A stretch of 64,000 bases of DNA from Rutidosis leptorrhynchoides (Eukaryota; Streptophyta; Magnoliopsida; Asterales; Asteraceae). The stretch is taken from the NCBI RefSeq assembly GCF_046630445.1, contig NC_092338.1, positions 151,700,501-151,764,500 of the forward strand. Reading direction: 5' to 3'. A program made the position numbers and the translations under genes. This document shows positions 47,311-58,575 of the stretch, piece by piece; position 1 is the stretch's first letter, and each line of letters starts with the position of its first letter. The notes below the pieces were generated by a model. It was given only the letters and a program-made list of their open reading frames with translations, did no database searches and had not been told where the DNA came from.

Positions 47311-47821
47311 GAGAAAGCATTTCAATTGTTGAAGAAAAAGTTAACTACGGCACCTATATTGTCATTGCCTGAAGGGAATGATGATTTTGTGATTTATTGT
47401 GACGCTTCAAAGCAAGGTCTCGGTTGTGTATTAATGCAATGAACGAAGGTAATTGCTTATGCGTCTAGACAATTGAAGATTTACGAGCAGAATTATACGA
47501 CTCACGATCTGGAATTGGGCGCTGTTGTTTTTGCATTAAAAATGTGGAGGCACTACTTATATGGGGTCAAATGTATCATATATACCGACCACAAAAGTTT
47601 CCAACATATATTTGATCAAAAACAACTAAACATGAGGCAGCGTAGGTGGATTGAGCTGTTAAATGATTACGACTTTGAGATTCGTTACCACCCGGGGAAG
47701 GCAAATGTGGTAGCCGACGCTTTAAGTAGAAAGGACAGGGAACATATTGGAGTAAAAGCTATGAATATAATTATTCATACTAACCTTACTACTCGAATAA
47801 AAGAGGTACAACAGGGGGTTT
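47311..47821 (+). pseudogene. RNase H of element A, truncated by element D
   Basis: FVIYCDASKQGLGCVLMQ is followed by a TGA stop at about 47441. Then come [39 protein letters not shown] and [19 protein letters not shown], all standard Ty3 RNase H blocks. The element is cut at 47821 by the insertion of element D, and its integrase lies beyond the right edge of the window. Confidence 0.88.
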
Positions 47822-48291
47822 TGATAATGCTAAAAACGAACATATATTTCATAGCATTATTCCTCAAGAAAGACAAGCTTTTAGTTGCAATTGTTCTATT
47901 TACAAGTGATATTCGTTTAAATAATAAAAGGTGAAGACAAAAGACAGATTCGACGAATTGAAGACGCAAACGACCAAAAAGCTCAAAAGTACAAAAGACA
48001 ATCAAAAAGGTTCCAATTATTGATAAGAAACGTCTCGAAATCACAAGAGTACAAGATTCAAAACGCAAAGTACAAGATATTAAATTGTACGCAAGGACGT
48101 TCGAAAATCCGGAACCGGGACCAGAGTCAACTCTTAACGCTCGACGCAACGGACTAAAAATTACAAGTTAACTATGTATATAAATATAATATAATATATA
48201 ATTAATTATATTAATTATATATATATTATATATATATATTATTAAAACCGTCGGCAGCCAGAAACTCCAAGGGAGTAAATTGAAAATACCT

Positions 48292-48339
48292 CTCCGCGAC
48301 TCGCGGAGTTTGAAGGGCTTTTTGCCGCGAGTCGCGGAG
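48292..48339 (+). promoter_or_regulatory. Palindrome pair upstream of the TATA box in LTR D
   Basis: CTCCGCGACTCGCGGAG (48292-48308) and CCGCGAGTCGCGGAG (48325-48339) start 33 nt apart. They end 21 nt before the TATA box. Each can fold on itself, and the two can pair with each other. The same pair is in the 3' LTR at 63147-63194. Confidence 0.75.
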
Positions 48340-48359
48340 CCCCAAAAATCAAATCTGGC

Positions 48360-48366
48360 TATAAAA
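48360..48366 (+). promoter_or_regulatory. TATA box of LTR D (5' copy)
   Basis: TATAAAA in CTGGCTATAAAATCAACC, followed by CATCTCTCTCTC. Same at 63215-63221 in the 3' LTR. Confidence 0.7.
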
Positions 48367-49812
48367 TCAACCCGAATTCTGATCAAAAATAAATCTTTTT
48401 TTCATCTCTCTCTCAATATATACGAGTAATATATATTTATATTTATAATTTATATTTTAATTTTAATTATAATTCTAATAATAAGGGTATGTTAGCGAAT
48501 GTTGTAAGGGTGTAAGTCGAAATTCTGTCCGTGTAACGCTACGCTATTTTTAATCATTGTAAGTTATGTTCAACCTTTTTATATTAATGTCTCGTAGCTA
48601 AGTTATTATTATGCTTGTTTAAAACGAAGTAATCATGATGTTGGGCTAATTACTAAAATTGGGTAATTGGGCTTTGTACCATAATTGGGGTTTGGATAAA
48701 AGAACGACACTTGTGGAAACTAGACTATGGGCTATTAATGGGCTTTATATTTGTTTAACTAAATGAAAGTTTGTTAATGTTAATATAAAGATTTACAATT
48801 GGGCGTCCCTATAAATTACCATATACACTCGATCGGACACGATGGGCGGGGTATTTATATGTACGAATAATCGTTCATTTAACCGGACACGGGAATGGAT
48901 TAATAGCCACTAGAATAATCAAAACAGGGGTGAAATTACATTCAAGGGTAATTGGTGTAATTGTTAACAAAGTAGTAAAACCTTGGTTTACACGCAGTCG
49001 ATAACCTGGTGTATTCATTAAACAAAGTATTAAAACCTTGTTACAATTCGAATCCCCAATTAGTTGGAATATTTATCTTCGGGTATAATAATAATTTGAC
49101 AAGGACACTTGCAATTTATATTTATGACTGATGGACTGTTATGGACAAAAACCAGACGGACATATTGAATAATCCAGGACAAAGGACAATTAACCCATGG
49201 GCATAAAACTAAAATCAACACGTCAAACATCATGATTACGGAAGTTTAAATAAGCATAACTCTTTTATTTCATATTTAATTTCCTTTATTTTATATTTAA
49301 TTGCACTTCTAATTATCGCACTTTTATTTATTGTTATTTTATTTAATCGCACTTTTAATTATCGCAATTTAATTTTATCGCATTTTTATTATTCGCAATT
49401 TCATTATCGTTATTTACTTTACGCTTTAATTTAAAGTCTTGTAATTATTTTATATTTTACATTAGGTTTTAACTGCGACTAAAGTTTTAAAATCGACAAA
49501 CCGGTCATTAAACGGTAAAAACCCCCCTTTATAATAATAATATTAATTATATATATATTTGTATTTTTATAAAAGTAAACTAATATAGCGTTGAGCTTTG
49601 TTTAAAGATTTCCCTGTGGAACGAACCGGACTTACTAAAAACTACACTACTGTACGATTAGGTACACTGCCTATAAGTGTTGTAGCAAGGTTTAAGTATA
49701 TCCATTCTATAAATAAATAAATATCTTGTGTAAAATTGTATCGTATTTAATAGTGTTTTCCTAGTAAAATAATAACTATTTTATATACACCTCGTTCGAC
49801 ATCAAGTATTTT

Positions 49813-49830
49813 TGGCGCCGCTGCCGGGGA
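49813..49830 (+). other. Primer binding site of element D (Asp tRNA type)
   Basis: TGGCGCCGCTGCCGGGGA matches the complement of the 3' end of plant tRNA-Asp with one mismatch. This primer is usual for Athila-lineage elements. Confidence 0.88.
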
Positions 49831-51224
49831 TCTATCTTAAAAACCTGAAGCGCAACGCTAATATAAAAAAAAAAAAAAAAAAAAAAGATTTTTATCTACT
49901 TTTATTAAAAGTCGTTTTTGTAAAAATTACGTTTTAATTATTCAAAAAAATAAAAAGAAAAACAAAAATATAAGTATTTTTAGGATTTTGTTAAATATTT
50001 AAGTTTTATAAGTTTCTTTATCTTTATTTTAATTTATAAAAATAAAAATTTTATTAAAAATCGTTTATTTAAATTAAAAACAGAAAACAGAAAAATAAAT
50101 AAAAATAAAAAAAAAAAAAAAAAAAACGCGTAAAAAGTACTACCTGTCAACAGAATTCCTGAACCCCGCGACTTGCGGGGTTTTCCTCTTTATTCACCGC
50201 AACTCGCGGAGGGCTTCTGACACACGGACAAAACCCTAATCACGGGTTTTAATTTATTATTATTATTATTAATTACTTAATTATTATTATTATTATTAAT
50301 TTTAGTTTTATTTTTACTTTTTACTTTATATTTATGTATTTAGTTTAAATAAGTTTATTAAAATTGTAAAATTAGTAGTTTTTATTAAATAAATAATATA
50401 AAAATAATATTTTTTATAAAAATTGTACTTTTTACAACTTTTTGTATATTTTTATATTTTGTACCTTTTTAATCGTTGTAGCGTAACTTTTGTATTTTTA
50501 GCTCATAATTAATTTTAAACTTAGTTTTCGCTATAGTTATTTTTACTCCTATATTTTTAGGCTTTGCCGTAGAATTCCTTAAGTGCTTTTTCTTTAGACT
50601 AAGAATTAGGTGCTTTAGAATTTTGCGACGCCTTTTTAAGTTTTAGTTTCTTTTTAAGTTATTTCCATTTGGGATTTAGTTTTTCCTGTAAGCTTTAATA
50701 TTTTTAGACCTTTTACTATGTATCAATTATCATTCCAATTAGTAATTTCAATTTGCGATTATAATTTTAAGTTAGTTGTAGTAATAAGGTTAAATTAGTT
50801 AAGTATTTTTAAGTTTTGATAAGTTTCTTTTATTTTCCGTCACCTTTTATTTTTCAACCATTATTTTTCTTTTTCGACCTTTTTCGACGCAATCTTTGTC
50901 TTTCTTATTTCTCGCTATTCTAGTTTTTAGGACTTAGAATTTTTTTCTACTTCTTCTCTAAATTTCTTAAAATTACGAAAATTTATTTTAAGTGGTTAAA
51001 TTAATAGACATCAAAATTTTCTGGTTCGTAGTAATAGTTGGATTTGTACGTGGACCGGGTTATTGGAGCCAAACAGTCCTCAATTATATTGAGACCAAAC
51101 GAATCCTGCCCCTCTGCTGCATCTTTTGGCTATTCGAAACGTGGGCAAAATCAGAAAAGTCTATTGATTGGATAACTTATTATAATTTTTCTTTCCTTTT
51201 AAAAACTAATAGGATATTCTGTGA
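49831..51224 (+). other. Untranslated leader of element D
   Basis: AT-rich 1.4 kb with A runs at 49865-49886 (22) and 50107-50126 (20), a second copy of the palindrome pair (50164-50211), ATT repeats at 50260-50300, and no significant ORF. Long leaders are typical for this lineage. Confidence 0.75.
50164..50211 (+). promoter_or_regulatory. Palindrome pair in the gag leader of element D
   Basis: CCCCGCGACTTGCGGGG (50164-50180) and CCGCAACTCGCGGAG (50197-50211) start 33 nt apart. They follow a 20-A run by about 38 nt. In the first palindrome both arms have changed in step (CTCC to CCCC, GGAG to GGGG), although the inner C-to-T change weakens one pair. Confidence 0.7.
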
Positions 51225-54200
51225 ATGCACCGAGCAAGACGTTCATCACCTTTTGTACGTTCACCACCTGTAACTCGATCAAGACATCGTTTAACAAATA
51301 TAACCGCCGTTGATTTTTCTTTAGAATCGTCATCCAGTCGACCAAGTACTTCAGTTCAAATTTCCGATAATCCAGTTTTTGAAACAAACCTCACAATTGA
51401 GAATCCAGAAAATATTCAGGAACGGTTCATAGATCCTGAACCATTAAACTTTCCTCCGGAACCACCAATCATTCAAACAGAGATTGTTGAGGAACGAACT
51501 ATTAAATCAGAATCATTTAGTGATACGGATTCAACAAATTCAATTATGGAGAATCTGGAACCTTTAAGTATGGAAGACCGAATGAGAGCTAAACGCACTG
51601 GCCAAGGTCACGCAATTACTCATCCAGACATTAATGCGCCAGATTATGAAATCAAAGGACAAATTCTACACATGGTGACTAATCAATGCCAATTTAGTGG
51701 TGCGCCGAAGGAAGATCCAAATGAACATCTACGTACCTTTAATAGGATCTGCACACTATTTAAAATACGAGAAGTGGAGGATGAACAGATATATCTCATG
51801 TTATTTCCCTGGACTTTAAAGGGAGAAGCCAAAGATTGGTTGGAATCGTTACCTGAAGGGGCGATCGATACATGGGATGTTTTAATTGACAAATTTCTTA
51901 AACAATTCTTTCCTGCATCAAAAGCCGTAAGACTTCAAGCAGAAATTGTTACGTTCACACAGAAGCCAAATGAAACTCTATATGAGGCGTGGACAAGATA
52001 TGGAAAGTTGTTAAGAGGATGTCCGCAACATGGTTTAGACACTTGTCAAATAGTACAAATATTCTACCGAGGATGCGACATCACTACAAGAAAAGACATA
52101 GATATAGCAGCTGGTGGTTCTATTATGAAGAAAACCGAAACTGATGCTTACAAAATTATTGATAATACTGCTTCCCACTCACATGAGTGGCACCAAGAAA
52201 AAGACATCATTAGATCATCTAAAGCAGCTAGAGCCGATTCTAGCCATGACTTAGATTCCATTTCAGCAAAGATAGATGCTGTGGAGAGACGAATGGAAAA
52301 GATGACTAAGGATATTCACTCAATACGAATTAGTTGTGAGCAGTGTGGAGGACCACATTTGACAAAAGATTGTCTCAGTATTGAATTAACAATGGAACAA
52401 AGAGAGAATATTTCATACATAAACCAAAGGCCTGGAAATAATTATCAGAATAATTATCAACCGCCAAGACCGATTTACAATCAAAACCAGAATTATAACC
52501 GAAATATTCCATACAACAACCAACAAGGTCCTAGCAATCAACAAGTATCCAATAATACTTACAATCAGCAAAGACCTAATTTTCAAAACAAACCACCACA
52601 ACAAACCGATGATAAAAAGCCGAATTTAGAAGATATGATGACGAAGCTAGTTGAAACTCAAACGCAGTTTTTCACATCTCAAAAACAAACCAATGAACAA
52701 AATGCTCAAGCATTTAGAAATCAACAAGCTTCTATTCAAAATCTGGAACAAGAAGTAAGTAACCTAGCAAGGTTAATAGGTGAAAGAAAACCGGGAAGTC
52801 TACCTAGCGATACAAATGCTAACCCCCGGAATGAAACAGCTAAAGCTATTACCACAAGAAGTGGTACAACACTTAAACCACCTGAAATACCTGTAACTTC
52901 TGATGAAACTATTCCTACTCCACAAGAACCACAACCTGATCAAGATAAGGAAAAAGAACCGGTAGTTGAAAAGGTTAATGAAGATAACACAGTTAAGGAT
53001 AAACCTTATGTTAAACCATACCAACCACCACTTCCTTACCCGAGTAAAATGAAGAAAGAAAAACTTGAAGCCGAGCAATCCAAATTCTTGGATATGTTTA
53101 AACAGATAAATGTAAATCTTCCTTTCATTGATGTGATTTCAGGAATGCCAAGATATGCTAAATTCTTGAAAGATCTAATCACAAATAGAAAGAAAATGGA
53201 AGAACTCTCGGCTGTTACTATGAATGCTAATTGTTCAGCAGTGCTGTTGAATAAGATACCAGAAAAACTATCTGATCCAGGAAGTTTCACAATTCCATGT
53301 TTTCTGGGTAGTCTTAGTTCAATAGAAGCATTGGCAGACTTAGGTGCTAGTATAAATCTAATGCCGTATTCACTATACGCTAAACTAGACCTTGGAGAAT
53401 TGAAACCAACCAGAATAAGCATACAACTAGCCGATAGATCAATAAAATATCCTAGAGGGATAATGGAGAACATGCTAGTTAAAGTTGGTACTTTAGTATT
53501 TCCAGTAGATTTTGTTGTTTTGGACATGGAAGAAGATTCTCAAGTTCCTCTCATATTAGGAAGACCATTCTTAAACACGGCTAAAGCAATGATAGACGTG
53601 TTCGGTAAGAAACTGACCCTAAGTATAGAGGATGAGAGTGTTACCTTTTCAGTGGATAGAGCCATGCAACAACCACAATCTGCAGATGATACATGTTATT
53701 ATATTCAAACTATAGATGCACATGCAGAATTATTAGAAGAATTTCCAGAATTACAAGGAACAGGAGAATGTTCTTTAGGAGAAGGAAATGAACCAATTGA
53801 TGAAGCTGAAATGTTAGCTACACTTATAGCTAATGGATATGAACCAACAACAGAAGAAATTCAAATGCTAAAAGAAGAAGACAGATATCGATATAAATCA
53901 TCGATAGAAGAACCTCCGAAATTAGAGTTAAAGCCACTTCCAAACCATTTGGAATACGCTTATTTACATGGTGAATCTGAATTACCTGTAATAATATCGT
54001 CTTCTCTTACTGAAAATGAGAAATCACAACTCATTTCTGTGTTGAAAGCTCATAAACCAGCCATTGCATGGAAGATTCATGATATTAAAGGAATAAGTCC
54101 TTCGTATTGCACACATAAAATCCTTATGGAAGAAGGTCATAAAACGTATGTGCAACGCCAACGAAGACTAAATCCTAATATGCAAGATGTAGTTAAAAAG

Positions 54201-56831
54201 GAAATTATCAAACTGCTAGATGCAGGTTTAATATATCCAATTTCTGATAGTCCATGGGTAAGCCCAGTTCAATGCGTACCTAAGAAGGGTGGTATGACTG
54301 TCATCACAAATGAGAAAAATGAGCTTATTCCTACTAGGACTGTAACAGGATGGCGTGTATGTATTGATTATAGAAAATTAAATGACGCCACCAGAAAAGA
54401 TCACTTTCCCTTACCTTTCATAGATCAAATGTTGGAAAGATTAGCCGGAAATAGTTACTATTGTTTTCTAGATGGATTTTCCGGATATTTTCAAATTCCA
54501 ATAGCACCCGAAGATCAAGAGAAAACCACATTCACGTGCCCTTATGGTACTTTTGCTTACAAACGCATGCCATTTGGACTTTGCAACGCCCCTGCAACCT
54601 TTCAAAGGTGTATGATGGCAATTTTTCACGACATGATAGAAGAATGCATGGAAGTATTCATGGATGACTTTTCAGTCTTCGGTGATACATTTAAATCATG
54701 TCTAGTAAATCTGGAACGAATGCTAATTAGATGCGAAAAATCAAATCTAGTACTTAATTGGGAGAAATGCCATTTCATGGTTAAAGAAGGCATCGTTCTT
54801 GGACATAAAATTTCAAAAGAAGGAATTGAAGTGGATAGAGCTAAAATAGATGTAATTGCTAAACTTCCACATCCCACCAATGTTAGAGGAGTTAGGAGTT
54901 TTCTAGGGCATGCCGGTTTTTACCGACGTTTCATAAAAGATTTTTCAAAAATTGCCACTCCTATGAATAAACTCCTAGAAAAGGATGCGCCATTCATCTT
55001 TTCAGATGAATGTATCAAATCTTTTAATATTCTTAAAGAAAAACTCACTAATGCACCGATCATGATAACACCAAATTGGAATCTACCATTTGAACTAATG
55101 TGCGATGCAAGTGATTTTGCAATGGGAGCCGTTTTAGGACAAAGGATTGAAAAACGATTTCAACCTATATATTATGCTAGTAAGACATTACAAGGAGCAC
55201 AAACGAACTATACAACTACTGAAAAAGAACTCCTTGCTATTGTCTTTGCTTTTGACAAATTTCGATCATATCTCGTTCTAGCAAAAACGGTGGTCTATAC
55301 CGACCATTCTGCTCTTAGATACCTATTTTCAAAACAAGATGCTAAACCAAGATTAATCCGTTGGATTTTACTCTTACAAGAGTTTGATATTGAAATCCGA
55401 GATAAAAAAGGAGCAGAAAATCTCGCCGCTGATCATCTTTCTCGTCTTGAAAATCCCGAATTAGAAGTTCTGAATGAATCGGCCATACAAGACAACTTTC
55501 CTGATGAATATCTATTGAAGATAGATTATAAAGAAATCCCATGGTTTGCAGATTATGCAAACTACTTAGTTTGTGGATTCCTTGAAAAAGGATTATCGTA
55601 CCAAAGACGAAAGAAATTCTTCAGTGATATAAAACACTATTTCTGGGAAGATCCACATCTGTTTAAAAGTTGTCCCGATGGAATAATACGCCGATGTGTA
55701 TTTGGAGATGAAGCTAGTAAAATTTTAAACCATTGTCACACAGGACCAACAGGAGGGCATTATGGGCCTCAACTAACAGCAAGAAAAGTTTATGAAGCTG
55801 GATTCTATTGGCCTACAATTTACAAAGACTCACACCTTCTTTGCAAATCCTGTGATGCATGTCAAAGGGCCGGAAAAATAAGTCAACGTGATGAAATGCC
55901 ACAAAATGTCATCCAAGTATGTGAAGTATTTGACATTTGGGGTATTGACTTTATGGGTCCATTTCCAAAATCTCATAATAATCTATATATACTCGTAGCC
56001 ATTGATTATGTATCTAAATGGGCGGAAGCACAAGCTCTCCCAACTAACGATGCACGAGTTGTAGTCAACTTTTTGAAACGTCTTTTTGCAAGGTTTGGAA
56101 CACCGAAAGCTTTAATAAGTGATCGGGGTACTCATTTCTGTAATAATCAACTTGAGAAAGTTCTTAAAAGATATGGAGTAACTCATAAAATCTCCACCGC
56201 ATATCATCCACAAACAAGTGGACAAGTTGAAAATACAAACCGAGCTTTAAAACGTATTCTAGAGAAAACCGTAGGATCAAATCCGAAGGAATGGTCCATT
56301 AAATTGGAGGATGCACTCTGGGCTTTTAGAACAGCCTACAAAACTCCAATTGGAACCACACCTTTTAGACTTGTTTATGGAAAAGCGTGTCATCTTCCAG
56401 TAGAAATTGAACACAAAGCATTTTGGGCTTTGAAGACATGTAATCTTGATTTACATGAAGCTGGACGTCTACGATTAAGTCAACTAAACGAATTAGAAGA
56501 ATTAAGACATGAAGCATACGAAAATTCGTTAATCTATAAAGAAAGAACGAAGAAATGGCATGATAAAAGAATCAGAAGTTCAAAAGAATTTAAAGAAGGA
56601 GACAGAGTTCTTCTTTTCAATTCACGATTCAAGCTATTTCCTGGAAAATTGAAATCAAGATGGTCTGGACCATTCATAGTCAAAAGAGTTTTCCCATACG
56701 GAACGATAGAATTGATAAATTCAAATGGGATTGAATTTAAAGTTAATGGTCACAGAGTTAAACATTACATACATGGTCCGATGGAAGTCGACAACGAAGT
56801 TAATCACAATTTCGACACCACAGCTAACTAA
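51225..56831 (+). CDS. Athila-type gag-pol polyprotein, 1868 aa, intact
   Basis: Single frame from the ATG at 51225. Gag occupies about residues 110-330, with the Athila-typical GCPQHGL near 265 and a variant knuckle [13 protein letters not shown] (371-383, CX2CX3HX4C). A Gln/Asn-rich linker follows. The protease has DLGASIN (Asp 705). RT has FMDDF (Asp 1147, Asp 1148) and RNase H has MCDASDF (Asp 1294). Integrase has an H...CKSCDAC zinc site and catalytic D1575, D1633 and E1669 (35 residues between the last two). The C-terminal [18 protein letters not shown] block ends the protein; no chromodomain is seen. It makes the particle, matures it, copies the RNA and integrates the DNA. All catalytic residues seen are present, so it may be active. 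Gag and pol are fused without frameshift or stop. Confidence 0.95.
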   Translation: MHRARRSSPFVRSPPVTRSRHRLTNITAVDFSLESSSSRPSTSVQISDNPVFETNLTIENPENIQERFIDPEPLNFPPEPPIIQTEIVEERTIKSESFSDTDSTNSIMENLEPLSMEDRMRAKRTGQGHAITHPDINAPDYEIKGQILHMVTNQCQFSGAPKEDPNEHLRTFNRICTLFKIREVEDEQIYLMLFPWTLKGEAKDWLESLPEGAIDTWDVLIDKFLKQFFPASKAVRLQAEIVTFTQKPNETLYEAWTRYGKLLRGCPQHGLDTCQIVQIFYRGCDITTRKDIDIAAGGSIMKKTETDAYKIIDNTASHSHEWHQEKDIIRSSKAARADSSHDLDSISAKIDAVERRMEKMTKDIHSIRISCEQCGGPHLTKDCLSIELTMEQRENISYINQRPGNNYQNNYQPPRPIYNQNQNYNRNIPYNNQQGPSNQQVSNNTYNQQRPNFQNKPPQQTDDKKPNLEDMMTKLVETQTQFFTSQKQTNEQNAQAFRNQQASIQNLEQEVSNLARLIGERKPGSLPSDTNANPRNETAKAITTRSGTTLKPPEIPVTSDETIPTPQEPQPDQDKEKEPVVEKVNEDNTVKDKPYVKPYQPPLPYPSKMKKEKLEAEQSKFLDMFKQINVNLPFIDVISGMPRYAKFLKDLITNRKKMEELSAVTMNANCSAVLLNKIPEKLSDPGSFTIPCFLGSLSSIEALADLGASINLMPYSLYAKLDLGELKPTRISIQLADRSIKYPRGIMENMLVKVGTLVFPVDFVVLDMEEDSQVPLILGRPFLNTAKAMIDVFGKKLTLSIEDESVTFSVDRAMQQPQSADDTCYYIQTIDAHAELLEEFPELQGTGECSLGEGNEPIDEAEMLATLIANGYEPTTEEIQMLKEEDRYRYKSSIEEPPKLELKPLPNHLEYAYLHGESELPVIISSSLTENEKSQLISVLKAHKPAIAWKIHDIKGISPSYCTHKILMEEGHKTYVQRQRRLNPNMQDVVKKEIIKLLDAGLIYPISDSPWVSPVQCVPKKGGMTVITNEKNELIPTRTVTGWRVCIDYRKLNDATRKDHFPLPFIDQMLERLAGNSYYCFLDGFSGYFQIPIAPEDQEKTTFTCPYGTFAYKRMPFGLCNAPATFQRCMMAIFHDMIEECMEVFMDDFSVFGDTFKSCLVNLERMLIRCEKSNLVLNWEKCHFMVKEGIVLGHKISKEGIEVDRAKIDVIAKLPHPTNVRGVRSFLGHAGFYRRFIKDFSKIATPMNKLLEKDAPFIFSDECIKSFNILKEKLTNAPIMITPNWNLPFELMCDASDFAMGAVLGQRIEKRFQPIYYASKTLQGAQTNYTTTEKELLAIVFAFDKFRSYLVLAKTVVYTDHSALRYLFSKQDAKPRLIRWILLLQEFDIEIRDKKGAENLAADHLSRLENPELEVLNESAIQDNFPDEYLLKIDYKEIPWFADYANYLVCGFLEKGLSYQRRKKFFSDIKHYFWEDPHLFKSCPDGIIRRCVFGDEASKILNHCHTGPTGGHYGPQLTARKVYEAGFYWPTIYKDSHLLCKSCDACQRAGKISQRDEMPQNVIQVCEVFDIWGIDFMGPFPKSHNNLYILVAIDYVSKWAEAQALPTNDARVVVNFLKRLFARFGTPKALISDRGTHFCNNQLEKVLKRYGVTHKISTAYHPQTSGQVENTNRALKRILEKTVGSNPKEWSIKLEDALWAFRTAYKTPIGTTPFRLVYGKACHLPVEIEHKAFWALKTCNLDLHEAGRLRLSQLNELEELRHEAYENSLIYKERTKKWHDKRIRSSKEFKEGDRVLLFNSRFKLFPGKLKSRWSGPFIVKRVFPYGTIELINSNGIEFKVNGHRVKHYIHGPMEVDNEVNHNFDTTAN

Positions 56832-56839
56832 GTGTGGGG
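56830..56839 (+). other. PPT-like AAGTGTGGGG after gag-pol
   Basis: It overlaps the gag-pol stop codon. It is the same motif as the polypurine tract before the 3' LTR (62662-62671), with further copies at 60713, 61035 and 61384. Confidence 0.5.
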
Positions 56840-57002
56840 AGAATCATGTCTTTAAAGAATAATATGAATTTCTGTTAGAGTTAGATTGTCTGTTTTCGTG
56901 TAGTTCTCGAAAATGGAACACGTATGGTCTTTCCCTAGCAGACCCTAAAGAACTAGTCTTCTCCCCCCATTCTGAATTTTTATTTTTTTAGGTTTTTACG
57001 AA

Positions 57003-57419
57003 ATGAAGACTGCCTGTGAACTAAACCATGGTCTAATGCTACATGCTTTGATCACTAAAAGAAATAATGACATACTACCGAGTGAAATAGTATCAGTAAT
57101 CAGAGAAAGAATGGACGGAGTTAGAAAAGGATCCAGATGCGAAGATAATAAGTTACAATTTGGTAAAGGAAAATCAAAATCCGCAGCGAAAAGAAGAGCA
57201 CGACACCTAGAAAAATGTCACAAATGCGGAAAATGGTCACATGGAGGTAAATGTTCAAATAATCAAACCTATTCAAATACCGAATTTGTTACTTTATGCA
57301 GAGACGGACCGTTCATATGTTTAGAAGAAAAGACAATGAATGCTCGAGGTTACGCCTATGCAGCCATGGAAGACCAATTAAACCGACTATCTTATGAATA
57401 TAATAGATCATATAACTAA
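57003..57419 (+). CDS. Small basic zinc-knuckle ORF of element D (138 aa)
   Basis: Intact frame starting at a true ATG, 171 nt after the gag-pol stop. It has a Lys/Arg-rich centre (KGKSKSAAKRRARHLEK, about residues 54-70) directly followed by CHKCGKWSHGGKC. That is a CX2CX4HX3C array, one residue shorter than the retroviral knuckle. The N-terminus is predicted helical and the C-terminus is Tyr/Asn-rich. I do not know a named family. It looks like a nucleic-acid-binding accessory protein, possibly derived from a nucleocapsid. How it is translated (spliced or internal) is not visible. Confidence 0.65.
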   Translation: MKTACELNHGLMLHALITKRNNDILPSEIVSVIRERMDGVRKGSRCEDNKLQFGKGKSKSAAKRRARHLEKCHKCGKWSHGGKCSNNQTYSNTEFVTLCRDGPFICLEEKTMNARGYAYAAMEDQLNRLSYEYNRSYN

Positions 57420-58320
57420 GAAATCTATTTCACAGGTATGTCTGTACAGTTTTTATTTTTATTTTTATTTTTAACCTTTTGATAATAAACGCTAATTTGT
57501 TCGCTAAAAAGTATTAAATTGGTATTAAATAAAATTAGGTTTGGCAACCGAAATTATTGATATTGTTCAAAAATTTATTACATCACTGCGAAATTTAACG
57601 TTTATTCTTAAGGTATAAATATCTTTAATCAATCAACCCAAAATATTTCAAAAATTCGTCATGAGTTAAATTAGGTCTTAGAACCGAAATTACTTTACCG
57701 AAAAGAGGGGCGCATATTTTTGATAATATTTGATTGATTAAAGTGGGATAAAAAGACAAAAAGATTTTTAATTTTATTTTTTTTTACCATGTTTTTAAAA
57801 TTAATATTTAAATCTTAAATTAATATTGTAAACTTTGTAAAAACAATATTTTTAAAATTGTAAATATTTGAAAAATTAATATAAGTTTGGTGTAAATTTA
57901 TAATATGAATTTTTAAATTAAGTTTGGTGTGAATTTTTAATTTTTAATATTAATTTTGAATTTTATATTTATGTTGTGTGAATTTAAAAACAAAAATTTA
58001 CTTTATCTCATTAAGTTAAGAATATGATTTTTAAAATTCGTCGTAAGTTGAAGACTAGGTCTCTGAACCGAAATTGCTTTACCCGAGGGAGGGACGAGAA
58101 CTTTTATTATCATTATTTTTAATCTTATTGATTTAAAGTATGCCAAAAACATTAAAAAACCCAAAAATCTTAGCTTTTAAAACAATCGCTACAAAAAGAC
58201 AAATTTTAAAATTTTGTCGAGGGACGGACTAGGACATCGATCCGAAACGACCTCGTCCTAAATAACAAGGGAAACAAAATTTTAAAATTAATTTCTTAAT
58301 TGTTTTATAAGTTAAAGATT

Positions 58321-58363
<43 letters not shown>

Positions 58364-58575
58364 ACTCCGCGACTCGCGGAGTTTTAAGTACAAACCTCCG
58401 CGACTCGCGGAGGGACCAAATTACAGAAAAAAAAATAAAACTAGCTGCTCGAACTGATCACTCACACACACACATAAACACCCGAAATAGCTGCGAAAAA
58501 ACCCGAGAAAACCCACAAAAATCATCCCAAAAACTCGATTTTTCACCGTTAATCTTCAAATTTTTCACTACAATC
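57420..58575 (+). other. Spacer between zinc-knuckle ORF and env-position ORF
   Basis: AT-rich, no ORF. It contains repeated blocks of the type TTAGGTCTTRGAACCGAAATTRCTTTACC (about 57670 and 58050) and TAAGTTTGGTGTRAATTT (57884, 57919). Then come a 36-A run (58326-58361), the third palindrome pair, and an A/C-rich leader with CACACACACACA before the ATG at 58576. Confidence 0.6.
58365..58412 (+). promoter_or_regulatory. Palindrome pair in the leader of the env-position ORF
   Basis: Two identical copies of CTCCGCGACTCGCGGAG (58365-58381, 58396-58412), 31 nt apart start to start, directly after a 36-A run and about 165 nt before the ATG. Confidence 0.75.

Larger units (their letters stand above)
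47822..49804 (+). repeat. 5' LTR of element D (Athila type, about 1.98 kb)
   Basis: Starts TGATAATGCTAAAAACG at 47822; the same start recurs at 62677. It ends at ...CGACA or ...CATCA, about 9-12 nt before the primer site, so the exact end is uncertain by 3 nt. It holds TATA box TATAAAA (48360-48366) with a palindrome pair just upstream (48292-48308, 48325-48339), a CT-rich start region, and a repeated ATCGCAnTTT segment near 49300-49440. Long minus-strand frames in it are chance. Confidence 0.85.

Noticed and set aside
47775..48386. Minus-strand frames of 124 and 72 codons (again at 62660-63241)
   Set aside because: They lie within the two LTRs of element D and are identical for that reason. 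The first crosses the insertion junction with different tails.
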